Of a stretch of 64,000 nucleotides of DNA, positions 17,716 to 26,815 are shown in pieces; position 1 is the stretch's first letter, and each line of letters starts with the position of its first letter. The notes under the pieces are model-generated. The model was not told the DNA's origin, did no database searches, and saw only the letters and a list, made by a program, of their open reading frames with translations. A program made the translations under genes and the position numbers. Origin of the DNA: Aquibacillus saliphilus. Its GTDB lineage: Bacteria > Bacillota > Bacilli > Bacillales > Amphibacillaceae. Location of the stretch: NCBI RefSeq assembly GCF_020404745.1, contig NZ_JAIZAP010000021.1, forward strand, positions 1 to 64,000, given 5' to 3'.

Positions 17716-18579
17716 TTATGATGGTTCAATATGAATATGCGCGTGAGGAATATCATGTTCTTGATTTAAGAGGGCCTCAATACGCTCTGTAATATCATGA
17801 CTCTCCTGAACGGTAAGCTCCGGATCAACAAATATTGTCACTTCAACTAGAGCTTGATTCCCGTGTAAGCGAGCCTTTACATCTTTTACTACTTCAACCT
17901 CCGGAACCTTAGCGATACTTGTTTTAATCTGTTCTAGTTTTTGCTCATCAAACCCGTCTGTTAATGTGTGTGTTGCATCTCGAAATATCTCCCAAGCTGT
18001 CTTACAAATAATAAGACCTACAATAAAACCTGCGACAGGGTCTAACCAGAATAATCCGTAATTTGCACCCACAATACCTATAAATGCTCCAATACTAACG
18101 AGTGCGTCAGATCTATTGTCCTGGGCGGCTGCATATAGCGATGTGCTTTTAACCTCTTTTGACAACTTTAAGTTATATCGATAGACAAAAAACATAATAA
18201 TTGCTGCGAATAATGCTGTCCAAGCCGTTATCATGTCTGGTTGTGAGTAGTTATTATTAATAATTGACTCAAACGTACCGTATATGACTTGCAAACCAAC
18301 TGTAATCATTATAAAAGCTGCAATTAGTGAAGCAATTGTTTCCGCACGGAAATGCCCATAGTGGTGATCTTTATCAGGAGGCTTTCTAGAAATACGTAAT
18401 CCAATTAATACTGCTATTGATGCAATAACATCAGTTGTATTGTTTAAACCATCTGCCCTTAGTGCTTCAGACCCACCAATAGTAGCAACGATTATTTTAA
18501 TAGCTGCGAGTAAAAGGTAACTAACGATACTAATCCAAGCACCTTTTTCACCTTTTTTTAAATTTTCATATTGCCCCAT
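17716..18579 (-). CDS. cation diffusion facilitator, probable manganese efflux (MneS/MneP type)
   Basis: A 287-residue CDF transporter with six predicted membrane segments and a C-terminal cytosolic metal-binding domain ending in HIPHAHIHIEPS. The transport-site motifs are NxxxD in DGLNNTTDV (segment 2) and DxxxD in DNRSDA (segment 5). From CDF knowledge, Asn-Asp with Asp-Asp points to the manganese branch rather than zinc, whose site normally carries His. B. subtilis YeaB and YdfM are such proteins. The ATG at 18579 follows CGGAGG by 9 bases, so the 12 extra upstream codons are not used. It is monocistronic. Confidence 0.85.
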   Translation of the reverse strand: MGQYENLKKGEKGAWISIVSYLLLAAIKIIVATIGGSEALRADGLNNTTDVIASIAVLIGLRISRKPPDKDHHYGHFRAETIASLIAAFIMITVGLQVIYGTFESIINNNYSQPDMITAWTALFAAIIMFFVYRYNLKLSKEVKSTSLYAAAQDNRSDALVSIGAFIGIVGANYGLFWLDPVAGFIVGLIICKTAWEIFRDATHTLTDGFDEQKLEQIKTSIAKVPEVEVVKDVKARLHGNQALVEVTIFVDPELTVQESHDITERIEALLNQEHDIPHAHIHIEPS

Positions 18580-18923
18580 TATCTTTTGCCTCCGATTCAT
18601 TGCCTGTAGCATCAATATCTTATCAAATTGTCATTGTATGAGTCTAGAGAAAAAAATAGTCGTAAAGGAACATGTATTGATTAATAGCAACTATGTTTCC
18701 TTAAGTAAAATACTATCTAACATTAATATCACCAAGTATTGGCTAATGAAATATAGGAAACTAATTCCTTTGCTATTTAATTTTAAAATTAATACTTAAG
18801 GTGACGGTTGAAACTTGCTGTATTTATTTTATATAACGCCCAAAATTAAATAGAAGAAGCAGTCTAGGTATGTACTTTTTGTAAATGTCTATACTAATTA
18901 TGATATTTGAAAGGAGAATAAAA

Positions 18924-19526
18924 ATGGCAAATATGGCAATTTTTTACTACAGTTCAACTGGTACAAATTATCAATTAGCTAAGTGGGCAGAAGCTGGCGC
19001 AAAAGAAGCTGGAGCAGAGGTTAAACTTAGAAAGATAAAGGAGTTAGCTCCTGAAGAAGCTATTGCCCAAAATCCTGCATGGAAAGAGCATTATGATGCT
19101 ACAAAAGATGTACCTGAGGCTACAATGGATGATTTAGAATGGGCGGATGGTATGATTTTTAGTATTCCAACTAGATTTGGAAATGTACCATCTCAAGTAA
19201 AGCAATTTATGGATACTGCTGGTGGACTTTGGGCACAAGGTAAAACTGTTAATAAAGTTGTAAGTGCCATGTCTTCGGCTCAAAATCCGCATGGTGGTCA
19301 AGAAGCAACCATCTTAAATTTCTATACTTCAATGTTTCATTGGGGTGCAATTGTGGCAGCTCCTGGTTATACAAATCAAGAACTATTTGTGGCGGGTGGA
19401 AATCCTTATGGTGTAAGTGTAACAGTAGATCAAGACGGTAACATGGTGGAGGATGTAGAAAAGTCGGTTAAACATCAGGCCAGAAGGACTGTTGAAGTTA
19501 CAAATATGGTTGTAGGCAGTAAGTAA
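18924..19526 (+). CDS. wrbA: NAD(P)H:quinone oxidoreductase, WrbA family flavoprotein
   Basis: A flavodoxin-fold FMN enzyme of 200 residues reducing quinones by two electrons. Seen are the FMN phosphate loop YYSSTGTNYQLA (residues 7-18), SIPTRFGNVPSQVKQFMDTAGGLWAQG (about 75-101), and SSAQNPHGGQEATILNFYT. This is the WrbA/type IV pattern. The ATG at 18924 follows AAAGGAG by 9 bases; an upstream in-frame start has no such site. About 340 bases upstream hold no recognised gene, only AT-rich sequence, presumably with the promoter. A terminator follows at once. Confidence 0.9.
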   Translation: MANMAIFYYSSTGTNYQLAKWAEAGAKEAGAEVKLRKIKELAPEEAIAQNPAWKEHYDATKDVPEATMDDLEWADGMIFSIPTRFGNVPSQVKQFMDTAGGLWAQGKTVNKVVSAMSSAQNPHGGQEATILNFYTSMFHWGAIVAAPGYTNQELFVAGGNPYGVSVTVDQDGNMVEDVEKSVKHQARRTVEVTNMVVGSK

Positions 19527-19541
19527 TAAAATAACTGTAGG

Positions 19542-19572
19542 AGCTCATCCTAATAGGGTGAGCTTTTTTTAG
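19542..19572 (+). terminator. terminator of wrbA
   Basis: GCTCATCCT (19542-19550) pairs with AGGGTGAGC (19555-19563) and is followed by a run of seven T. Confidence 0.85.
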
Positions 19573-19687
19573 CAAACTAAATTAAATCGTTGAAAACAAC
19601 GTCGTCAAGGGTGATCAAACATGCCTAAAAAAAAGCAACTATTATTTAAGAAAAACGATTGGAATTAATTTTGAAAGGATTGTATGT

Positions 19688-20968
19688 ATGGGGCAGAACA
19701 AGAACAAAGAAACAAGGGAAAATTCAAAACAAGAAAACGAAGTTCATGAAAAAAGGTGGGCTATTATCTCCTTAGCCTCGATACCTTTAATCATGACACT
19801 GGGAAATTCTATGCTGATCCCTGTGTTACCATTAATGGAAAAAGAAATGGGAATATCGAAATTACAATCGAGCTACATAATAACGGTGTACTCCATTGTA
19901 GCTATTTTTCTTATACCAATTGCAGGGTATCTTTCAGACCGGTATGGTAGAAAAGTTGTCATTATCCCTTCGCTTATTTTATCTGGTCTTGGTGGTCTCG
20001 TATCTGGCTATGCGGCCTGGAAAATGAATGATCCATTCATGATAATTCTAACGGGTAGAATTTTACAAGGTATTGGAGTTTCAGGCACTGCACCAATAGT
20101 ATTACCTCTTGTTGGTGATATGTTCAAAAAAGAAAAGGATGTTAGCTCAACTCTGGGACTCGTTGAAACATCCAATACGTTTGGAAAAGTGTTAAGTCCG
20201 ATTCTTGGTTCTTTATTAGCGGGTATTATTTGGTTCTTACCTTTTTTTGCAATACCTATCTTTTGTTTATCGTCTGCACTATTAGTATTTTTTTTAGTGA
20301 AGAAACCTGTTGATGATAAGAAAGGGCCAAATTTCAGTAAATTTTGGAAAAACACGAAAAAAACATTTCACATTCATGGCGGCTGGCTTCTGTCTGTTTT
20401 TATAATAGGTGCAATTTTAATGTTTATTTTATTTGGTATTTTGTTCTATTTATCAAGTGTTTTGGAAGAGAATTATGATATTGATGGGATAAAGAAAGGA
20501 TTTTATTTAGCTGGACCACTTGCAGCTCTTTGCCTAACCTCATTCGTTACTGGAAAAGTCATTCAGGATAATTTGGTGAAAATGAAATGGATAACGTTCT
20601 TTGGAATTTTAATTGCTGCGGCTGCAGTTGTAGCTGTACAATTTTCTAGTCAATTTATTTACTTGTTAATTGTTTTTCTTGTTTGTGGGATTGGCATTGG
20701 TGCGGGACTTCCATGTCTGGATGCAATGATAACAGAAAGTGTACAAAAAGATGTAAGGGGTACGGTGACTTGCATATATAGCTCTGCGAGGTATGTAGGA
20801 GTGGCCGTTGGTCCGCCAATTACTGCTATACTTATGACCAAAAATCTTATTTGGTTAGTAGGTTTGTTAGCTATATTAGCTTTAGTCGCAGCTATCTTAT
20901 CTTTTAAAACAATCAAACCAAGATCGAAGGACAAAGAATCGGCAGATACTCTGTTTGTTAAAAATTAA
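19688..20968 (+). CDS. MFS transporter, DHA1 drug-efflux type
   Basis: A 426-residue major facilitator with about 12 hydrophobic segments after a charged 22-residue N-terminal tail. The antiporter-type motif A occurs as GYLSDRYGRK between segments 2 and 3, and LQGIGVSGTAPIVLPLVGDMF carries the motif C-like glycine/proline pattern of drug:H+ antiporters. It may expel a drug or metabolite; the substrate cannot be told. GAAAGGATTG lies before the ATG. The gene is monocistronic and has no regulator beside it. Confidence 0.83.
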   Translation: MGQNKNKETRENSKQENEVHEKRWAIISLASIPLIMTLGNSMLIPVLPLMEKEMGISKLQSSYIITVYSIVAIFLIPIAGYLSDRYGRKVVIIPSLILSGLGGLVSGYAAWKMNDPFMIILTGRILQGIGVSGTAPIVLPLVGDMFKKEKDVSSTLGLVETSNTFGKVLSPILGSLLAGIIWFLPFFAIPIFCLSSALLVFFLVKKPVDDKKGPNFSKFWKNTKKTFHIHGGWLLSVFIIGAILMFILFGILFYLSSVLEENYDIDGIKKGFYLAGPLAALCLTSFVTGKVIQDNLVKMKWITFFGILIAAAAVVAVQFSSQFIYLLIVFLVCGIGIGAGLPCLDAMITESVQKDVRGTVTCIYSSARYVGVAVGPPITAILMTKNLIWLVGLLAILALVAAILSFKTIKPRSKDKESADTLFVKN

Positions 20969-21129
20969 ACTATACTTCCCAGAATCATTATCCATAAGTT
21001 ACTGATTCTAGGGTTTTACGTTTAATTTTAAATTAATTAGGGAAAATATAAATAAATATTCAGAAAATTATTGCATTAATCTGAAAAATCTAGGATAATA
21101 AAAAAAAGGAACAAGGGGGCTTGTGTTCC

Positions 21130-21372
21130 ATGAAAAAACATAAGGTAATTTACAATTTACAAATTTTTGGTAGTGGAAATGAATCGAAAATCGTTGCTAA
21201 AAGGGAAATTTCTTATGAAATTAAGCTCGCATCCAAATTATTACTTGATGAACTTTGCTTTAATTGGAATAAGGCAAAGCTAGAAGAACAGATCAATGAT
21301 TCCATTGATAGTAATGACAAAAAAACTTTTTTAGACTTAAGTAAACAATATCAACATTACACATGGGAATGA
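21130..21372 (+). CDS. small IDEAL-domain protein
   Basis: An 80-residue protein whose second half, LLLDELCFNWNKAKLEEQI and then DSIDSNDKKTFLDLSKQY, fits the IDEAL domain, a short helical module found in Bacillus proteins such as YpiB and ComK-related regulators. In known cases IDEAL sequences mediate protein-protein contacts. Here it stands alone behind a short beta-like N-terminus. AAGGGGG lies 10 bases before the ATG at 21130; a TTG at 21121 is too close to it. The partner is unknown. It is flanked by its own terminator. Confidence 0.7.
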   Translation: MKKHKVIYNLQIFGSGNESKIVAKREISYEIKLASKLLLDELCFNWNKAKLEEQINDSIDSNDKKTFLDLSKQYQHYTWE

Positions 21373-21386
21373 TAACTTAATAAGTA

Positions 21387-21420
21387 AAGATCCTTGTTAT
21401 TATGACAGGGATCTTTTTTT
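21387..21420 (+). terminator. terminator of IDEAL-domain gene
   Basis: AAGATCCTTGT (21387-21397) and ACAGGGATCTT (21405-21415) form a stem followed by T7. Confidence 0.88.
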
Positions 21421-21603
21421 GATATTTATAAAGAAAAGTTAATTGGTAAGTTTTCCCTTGAGCTAACTTCTAGTTAAGTATGTTATATTTTTATTAACAG
21501 AATTGATTTCTAATAGTATAATACGTGGAGTCTGACCTTTGGATAATTAATTTTTTTAGCATCAAGAGTGTTTTTTAAAATAGCAGGGATGAAGGGATTT
21601 TTT

Positions 21604-22488
21604 ATGAAATTGACTAAATTATTAACAGTATTATTAGTGATAAGTTTAACCCTATTAATAAGTTGTCAAAAACAAGAAAAAATGGACAACGGTGAACGAG
21701 TGAATGAAGGTGAAACCGTGGTTGACGATAAAAAACAACCACCTATTGATAATGACTCTGAAAAAGAAAAGGACAAAAACAATCAAGAAGATAAGTTAGA
21801 ACAGGAATCAGACAAAAATGGTCAGGAATCCACAGATGAAGAAGAAACAGAAGAAAGTAAAGAAGTAGCTCAACATATTGAAAAAATAGATGAGTTTGGA
21901 TTAGTAATTGTAAGTAATCCAGAAAGTGTTGAAGTTTTTGTGAATAAACAGAGAAGGCTTCCGGATGGATATGAACCTCCAAATTTAGTTGTACCAAATG
22001 TTCCATTCTCTTTTGATTATTTTGATCCGAAGAAACAAATGAGATCAGTTGCAGCTACTCCACTAGAAGAACTCTTCTTAGAAGCAGAAGCAGCGGGATT
22101 AGACTTAGTTGCTTCATCAGGGTATCGATCGTTTCAACGACAAAAGCAAATATATGAGAGAAATGTAGAAACAAAAGGCCAAGAGGAAGCAGATAAATTT
22201 TCAGCACGACCAGGAACTAGCGAGCATCAAACGGGTTTGGCGATGGATGTTACAACAGCCGAAGTAGCTTTCGCTTTGGAACAAACATTTAAACAAACTG
22301 ATGAAGGGGCATGGCTAGCAGAAAACGCTCATAAGTTTGGTTTTATTATTCGTTATCCTGAAGGTGATAGTGAGATTACAGGTTATAGCTATGAACCTTG
22401 GCATATCCGTTATGTTGGTATGGATATTGCGAAAGAGGTTTATCTTAACCAGATGACTTTAGAAGAGTATTTTGGATATGGATATTAA
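21604..22488 (+). CDS. D-alanyl-D-alanine carboxypeptidase lipoprotein (VanY family, YodJ-like)
   Basis: Extracellular, membrane-anchored zinc peptidase that trims the terminal D-Ala of peptidoglycan stem peptides. The signal peptide ends at the lipobox LLISC with Cys21, followed by an acidic linker of about 70 residues. The VanY domain has SGYRS (172-176), zinc ligands His208 and Asp215 in SEHQTGLAMD, and Glu264 plus His267 in YEPWHIRYVG. The ATG at 21604 follows AAGGGA by 6 bases. Length is 294 residues. In known homologues this activity shapes peptidoglycan for LD-endopeptidases. It is monocistronic. Confidence 0.9.
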   Translation: MKLTKLLTVLLVISLTLLISCQKQEKMDNGERVNEGETVVDDKKQPPIDNDSEKEKDKNNQEDKLEQESDKNGQESTDEEETEESKEVAQHIEKIDEFGLVIVSNPESVEVFVNKQRRLPDGYEPPNLVVPNVPFSFDYFDPKKQMRSVAATPLEELFLEAEAAGLDLVASSGYRSFQRQKQIYERNVETKGQEEADKFSARPGTSEHQTGLAMDVTTAEVAFALEQTFKQTDEGAWLAENAHKFGFIIRYPEGDSEITGYSYEPWHIRYVGMDIAKEVYLNQMTLEEYFGYGY

Positions 22489-22491
22489 AAG

Positions 22492-22535
22492 ACTGCACGC
22501 CAATTGTTTGTCTAACAATTGGCGTGCAGTTTAAT
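22492..22535 (+). terminator. strong terminator after VanY gene
   Basis: ACTGCACGCCAATTGTT (22492-22508) and AACAATTGGCGTGCAGT (22514-22530) make a perfect 17-bp stem with a 5-base loop, followed by TTAATTTCTT. Confidence 0.9.
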
Positions 22536-22610
22536 TTCTTGAAATTTGAAGTTGTGTATGTTTCGTGTGTAATAAGCTCATACGATAGGAAGTTGCATTA
22601 ATCAATCCGC

Positions 22611-23528
22611 TCAAACGATAGGAGCACAGTACAGGTTCATATAATTAAACTCTAATGGTTCACCAGTATCATAAGATATATCCCCGATTAAAATTCGTAA
22701 CCTTTCTTTCTTTTGGGGAGATGGTTTTTCCAAAAAGGAGACTACTTCAGACATTATTTCTATTCCTTCCGCACGTCCTGCTTCATACAATTGCAGAAAA
22801 CTACTCTTCTTAGATTCATTCGTTGCTGGGTGGTACCAAGTTGATTGTTGGTTATTTAAGAAGTCTATGTCTTTTTTTACTGGCTGATGAGAAAAGGATG
22901 AGACTAGTGGTGCAAACAATAAATTTTTCCAGCCATAAGGATCAAATAAAACTCGAAGTGCAAGCTTCATGTCCTTGTAAGAATCTAGAATGTAGTTTTT
23001 TGGCACACCCTCAAGTGCATCAGGGAATTGCTTAGAAATGTTTTCATGGAGTAGTGTATGAATACTCGAATGTAGCTTTCTTCCAGAATCAATTTCTTTA
23101 TATACAGGTGCCTTCCAAGTCTTTAGATTGCGGAACTGATCCATCAGCAAAGTGTCAATGATTACCTCTAACTTTTGGTGCTTATTTCCACTATATCCCG
23201 CACGATAGTGAATATAAGGATGTGTATTGCGGTCCAAAATATGATGAGTAATAAAGCCAAATACATAGGCTTTTGTCTGATCATCTCCATTTGCTGCATC
23301 GGTTATAAGATTCATTAAGAAATCACCACATTTTTTTGTATGTAGTAAAGTTCCTATATTGTTAACTTTTTTATTTTTCATCCATGGCCAAAAGTTGTGG
23401 TAAAAAAATGGATCTGGCCCTTGTGCCCCCAAATTTAGATAGGCTTCTTGTTGCTTGTAAGAAGCAGGAGCATCGATTGTATCTAGTAGTTCTTCACAAA
23501 ACAAAATATGTGTCCAAATATTTGGCAT
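22611..23528 (-). CDS. zinc-dependent phospholipase C family protein
   Basis: A 305-residue protein with the histidine/aspartate-rich pattern of the zinc phospholipase C/S1-P1 fold: WTHILFCEE (residues 5-13), GAQGPDPFFYH (34-44), and GFITHHILDRNTHPYIHYRAG, where HH...D...H are likely metal ligands. There is no signal peptide, so unlike secreted phospholipases it seems cytosolic. Proteins of this kind are common in Bacillaceae and lack a proven role. An AGGAGG-type site precedes the ATG. Confidence 0.75.
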   Translation of the reverse strand: MPNIWTHILFCEELLDTIDAPASYKQQEAYLNLGAQGPDPFFYHNFWPWMKNKKVNNIGTLLHTKKCGDFLMNLITDAANGDDQTKAYVFGFITHHILDRNTHPYIHYRAGYSGNKHQKLEVIIDTLLMDQFRNLKTWKAPVYKEIDSGRKLHSSIHTLLHENISKQFPDALEGVPKNYILDSYKDMKLALRVLFDPYGWKNLLFAPLVSSFSHQPVKKDIDFLNNQQSTWYHPATNESKKSSFLQLYEAGRAEGIEIMSEVVSFLEKPSPQKKERLRILIGDISYDTGEPLEFNYMNLYCAPIV

Positions 23529-23664
23529 TCGTTATTCCTCCTAATCGGAACAGATTCTCTACTATTATATATTATAAAGATACGCCTCAACTCTTGAGTG
23601 GACAAATCGTTAATTTTTTGTGTCAATATTGTATATTTTTTACATAAAGTCACTTATTTTTTTG

Positions 23665-23789
23665 ACAAAATTAAAAGGGACTCTATTTCAAGAGCTCCTT
23701 AACCATTTTTATGATATAAAAGATACGAGTACTTGTCTCTAACTGAGTCCTTTAGAGGTCCCCCTCCCATTTTATCGGATATTATAGCA
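23665..23789 (-). ncRNA. candidate short transcript with a 23-codon frame
   Basis: On the minus strand an extended -10 box TGCTATAAT (23781-23789) is followed about 100 bases later by a stem (GGAGCTCT with AGAGTCC, one bulged base, 23678-23699) and a T-rich tail CTTTTAATTTT. Between them lies an ATG frame (23770 to 23699) for MGGGPLKDSVRDKYSYLLYH plus three residues. The ATG falls about 4 bases after the predicted start of transcription, so it would be leaderless; otherwise this is a small RNA with a G-rich 5' end. I do not recognise it. The rest of the 23530-23911 gap holds only the fumC promoter region. Confidence 0.4.
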
Positions 23790-23911
23790 TAATTTAACTA
23801 GTCTAAAAACTTGTGGATAATGAGAATTTGTTTTTTTATGCGTCATTTTAATTTTTTAATTCAAAATTTGATACAATAGTAAATGAGAATTCAAACTAAG
23901 GGGGAAAAGAG

Positions 23912-25297
23912 ATGGATTATCGAATTGAAAAAGACACAATAGGAGAAATTAAGGTACCAGCTGATAAGTATTGGGGAGCCCAAACTCAGCGAAGTAAACA
24001 AAACTTTCCTATTGGTGAAGAAAAGATGCCTAATGAAATTATTAACGGTTTCGCTATTCTGAAGAAGAGTGCAGCCATCGCAAATAATGAATTGGGGTTA
24101 CTAGAAAATGAAAAAGCTGAAGCTATTACATATGCGGCCGATAAAATCATCGCTGGAGAATTAGTAGATCATTTTCCTTTAGTTGTTTGGCAAACGGGTA
24201 GTGGAACGCAATCGAATATGAATGTCAATGAAGTAATCGCTTATGTAGGAAACAATTGGCTCAAACAAAATAATAGTAACTATAAACTACATCCGAATGA
24301 CGACGTTAACAAATCTCAAAGTTCAAACGATACGTATCCTACAGCCATGCATATTGCTGCGGTGCTTAAATTAGAGGATGATGTATTACCAGCATTGAAG
24401 ATTCTGAAGACAACTTTAAAAGAAAAAATGGAAGCGTTTAAAGATGTTGTCAAAATTGGTAGAACCCATCTTCAAGATGCAACACCGCTTACTCTTGGCC
24501 AAGAGATAAGTGGTTGGCATCGAATGCTTGAAAAAACAGAAGCAATGATGTCAAATAGTAACCAATATGTGAGAGAATTAGCTATTGGAGGAACGGCTGT
24601 TGGTACTGGTTTAAACGCTCATCCTGAATTTTCCGAAAGAGTTTGTGCAAAAATTAATGAATTTACTAATAAAAAGTTCATTTCGGCTCCAAATAAATTC
24701 CATTCACTAACAAGTCATGATGAACTTGTTTATGCTCATGGTGCACTAAAAGCATTGGCAGCTGATTTGATGAAAATAGCTAATGATGTCCGTTGGTTAG
24801 CTAGTGGTCCCCGGTCTGGAATCGGAGAAATTAATATTCCTGCAAACGAGCCTGGAAGTTCTATTATGCCAGGAAAAGTTAATCCAACCCAAAGTGAAGC
24901 AGTGACAATGGTCGCTACTCAAATTATGGGGAATGATGCCACCATTGGGTTTGCTGCTAGTCAAGGTAACTTCGAATTGAATGTATTTAAGCCAGTCATT
25001 GCCTATAATTACCTGCAGTCTGCACAATTACTAGCAGATAGTATGTTATCCTTTGAAGAACGCTGTGTAAGAGGATTGGAACCTAACTTTGAAAATATTG
25101 AAAAAAATCTTAATAATTCTCTAATGCTAGTAACTGCATTAAATCCACACATTGGATACGAAAATGCTGCTAAGATTGCTAAAAAGGCATTCAATGAGAA
25201 TATAACACTGAGAGAAGCTACCGTTACATCTGGTTTATTGACAGAAGAGCAATTTGATTCTTACATCAATCCAAAAGAAATGACCTATCCAAAATAA
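23912..25297 (+). CDS. fumC: class II fumarate hydratase
   Basis: TCA-cycle enzyme interconverting fumarate and L-malate; a cytosolic homotetramer without an iron-sulphur cluster. The 461-residue sequence carries the fumarase/aspartase signature [13 protein letters not shown] from residue 315, plus [13 protein letters not shown] and [14 protein letters not shown], and [16 protein letters not shown] with the active-site His. AGGGGGAAAAGAG precedes the ATG. The gene is monocistronic with a terminator 8 bases downstream. The [13 protein letters not shown] and [10 protein letters not shown] blocks separate it from aspartase and argininosuccinate lyase. Confidence 0.96.
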   Translation: MDYRIEKDTIGEIKVPADKYWGAQTQRSKQNFPIGEEKMPNEIINGFAILKKSAAIANNELGLLENEKAEAITYAADKIIAGELVDHFPLVVWQTGSGTQSNMNVNEVIAYVGNNWLKQNNSNYKLHPNDDVNKSQSSNDTYPTAMHIAAVLKLEDDVLPALKILKTTLKEKMEAFKDVVKIGRTHLQDATPLTLGQEISGWHRMLEKTEAMMSNSNQYVRELAIGGTAVGTGLNAHPEFSERVCAKINEFTNKKFISAPNKFHSLTSHDELVYAHGALKALAADLMKIANDVRWLASGPRSGIGEINIPANEPGSSIMPGKVNPTQSEAVTMVATQIMGNDATIGFAASQGNFELNVFKPVIAYNYLQSAQLLADSMLSFEERCVRGLEPNFENIEKNLNNSLMLVTALNPHIGYENAAKIAKKAFNENITLREATVTSGLLTEEQFDSYINPKEMTYPK

Positions 25298-25304
25298 TTT
25301 TAGT

Positions 25305-25337
25305 ACAAGCCATCCTAATGTTAGGGTGGCTTGTTTT
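25305..25337 (+). terminator. terminator of fumC
   Basis: ACAAGCCATCCTAA (25305-25318) pairs with TTAGGGTGGCTTGT (25321-25334), followed by TTT. Confidence 0.85.
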
Positions 25338-25465
25338 ATAAATACTGAAAGTTATTTTAGATAAATAATGTCACCACTTTTAACTTGATGTAACATATTG
25401 CCAGCTAAAATCGATGATAAGATTCGGATTACTGTCCACAATAGTCATTACAGGAGGTGATAGAC

Positions 25466-25669
25466 ATGCCAAGTAGCAACAATTCAAACCAATTACTAGT
25501 TCCTGGTATTGAACAAGCATTAGATCAAATGAAGTATGAAATTGCACAAGAATTTGGCGTCAACCTTGGAGCTGATACAACGTCTCGAGCTAATGGCTCT
25601 GTGGGCGGAGAAATCACTAAACGTCTTGTCCAAACAGCTGAACAACAATTTGGTGGACAAACTAAATAA
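25466..25669 (+). CDS. alpha/beta-type small acid-soluble spore protein, copy 1
   Basis: A 67-residue DNA-binding protein that coats spore DNA and protects it from UV and heat. Both family signatures are present: [20 protein letters not shown] and [20 protein letters not shown]. The germination protease site E-I-A in YEIAQEFG is intact, so the protein can be degraded to amino acids on germination. The ATG at 25466 follows a full AGGAGGTGA. It is the first of three near-identical tandem genes. A sigma-G promoter was expected but not recognised with confidence. Confidence 0.95.
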   Translation: MPSSNNSNQLLVPGIEQALDQMKYEIAQEFGVNLGADTTSRANGSVGGEITKRLVQTAEQQFGGQTK

Positions 25670-25775
25670 CGCTAGTAAAAATATTGATTAGTTAAGTTAC
25701 AAAAAACTACCAATAGAAATCGCTAATAAATTATGAAGTTAACATTAATAATAAGGAATATAGGAGGTGAGAGAC

Positions 25776-25979
25776 ATGCCAAGCAACAATAGCTCAAACC
25801 AATTATTAGTTCCTGGTATCGAACAAGCGCTAGATCAAATGAAATATGAAATTGCACAAGAATTTGGAGTAAGCCTTGGAGCTGATACAACATCTCGCTC
25901 TAATGGTTCTGTAGGCGGAGAAATCACTAAACGCCTAGTCCAAACAGCTGAACAGCAATTTGGCGGACAATCGAAGTAA
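25776..25979 (+). CDS. alpha/beta-type small acid-soluble spore protein, copy 2
   Basis: 67 residues, differing from copy 1 at only a few positions (for example Ser for Asn after GV, Ser for Ala in TSRSNG, GGQSK at the end). The ribosome binding site AGGAGGTGA and the spacing to the ATG at 25776 are the same as in copy 1, so the duplication included the leader. About 106 bases separate it from copy 1 with no terminator visible, so the genes may be cotranscribed or have separate forespore promoters. Confidence 0.95.
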   Translation: MPSNNSSNQLLVPGIEQALDQMKYEIAQEFGVSLGADTTSRSNGSVGGEITKRLVQTAEQQFGGQSK

Positions 25980-26023
25980 TAAGCTATAAATAGGATATCT
26001 ATAAAGATGGGAGGTGAATAAAC

Positions 26024-26230
26024 ATGGCACAAAGCAACAATTCAAACCAATTACTAGTACCTGGCGTTGAGCAGGCACTTAGTCAAATGAAATATGAAAT
26101 TGCACAAGAGTTTGGTGTAAACCTTGGAGCTGATACAACATCAAGAGCTAATGGTTCCGTAGGTGGAGAAATCACTAAGCGCTTAGTTCAAACTGCTGAG
26201 CAACAATTTGGTGGGCAAGCACCACAATAA
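26024..26230 (+). CDS. alpha/beta-type small acid-soluble spore protein, copy 3
   Basis: 68 residues starting [20 protein letters not shown] and carrying the same core and germination-protease site as its two neighbours. N- and C-termini differ most (MAQ start, GGQAPQ end), so this is the most diverged of the three. GGGAGGTGAA lies 8 bases before the ATG. It is only 44 bases after copy 2 and is followed by a weak hairpin, which suggests that copies 2 and 3 share a transcript. Confidence 0.95.
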   Translation: MAQSNNSNQLLVPGVEQALSQMKYEIAQEFGVNLGADTTSRANGSVGGEITKRLVQTAEQQFGGQAPQ

Positions 26231-26247
26231 CTAAATAACACATGGCC

Positions 26248-26276
26248 GGGAGGCACCTTATAGGTGTCTTCCTTTC
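26248..26276 (+). terminator. weak terminator after the SASP cluster
   Basis: GGGAGGCACCT (26248-26258) pairs imperfectly with AGGTGTCTTCC (about 26262-26272), followed by TTT. The remaining bases up to 26500 hold no recognised gene. Confidence 0.55.
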
Positions 26277-26516
26277 ACTTTGGGCGAAAAGTGTCTGTAG
26301 AAAGGAAATAAATTAATTGTTACTATATTGATATATTTTACAAATTAATTGGTTTTATACGGATTTGTACTAAATTTTTTCCAATTGTTTGTAACTTCCA
26401 TAATCTTTTCGATGGACTTATTTTTAACATCATAAAAAAGATAAAAATGATGATTATTATTTTAACTTTGTAAAATAATAAAAAGAGTATTAGAAAATAG
26501 TGATTGGAGGAAGCTT

Positions 26517-26771
26517 ATGTATGCATGTCCTCTATGTAATGGATTTAAAAGTTTAGAACAGTCCTGCCCAGCTTGTGGGAACGCAATGGACGACCAAGGC
26601 AGACTTGTTGATTATATGGGAGATTATATAGCGTATTTAGATTACGAGGGAACAAATTTAATTGATGGGATATCTAGCTCGAACGAAAAACACATGTGTC
26701 TCCATTTGTTTCTATGCCTGTCATGTGATAAGCAAATACATGTTCCAATTAAAGAAACAGAAGTATTTTAA
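26517..26771 (+). CDS. small zinc-ribbon-like protein, function unknown
   Basis: 84 residues with three Cys-x-x-Cys knuckles: CPLC (4-7), CPAC (17-20) and CLSC near residue 67, so two paired knuckles can hold zinc, with a further Cys/His group (MCLHLFLC) near residues 60-67. The middle is acidic (DYMGDYIAYLDYEGTNLIDG). TTGGAGGAAGC precedes the ATG. I recall similar short proteins in other Bacillaceae but no function. It shares a bidirectional terminator with the convergent msmX gene. Confidence 0.7.
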   Translation: MYACPLCNGFKSLEQSCPACGNAMDDQGRLVDYMGDYIAYLDYEGTNLIDGISSSNEKHMCLHLFLCLSCDKQIHVPIKETEVF

Positions 26772-26778
26772 ATTAAAA

Positions 26779-26809
26779 ACAGGCGACCTTTATAAGATCG
26801 CCTGTTTAA
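26779..26809. terminator. bidirectional terminator
   Basis: AAACAGGCGA (26779-26788) and TCGCCTGTTT (26800-26809) form a 10-bp stem shared by the rightward zinc-ribbon gene and the leftward msmX gene. Confidence 0.85.
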
Positions 26810-26815
26810 GATGTA

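Noticed and set aside
19621-19671. Very short lysine-rich frame before the MFS gene (16 codons)
   Set aside because: No Shine-Dalgarno sequence in front of its ATG and too short to judge; could be chance.
25338-25465. Sigma-G promoter before the first SASP gene
   Set aside because: Expected from biology, but no convincing match to both the -35 and -10 forespore boxes could be picked out.
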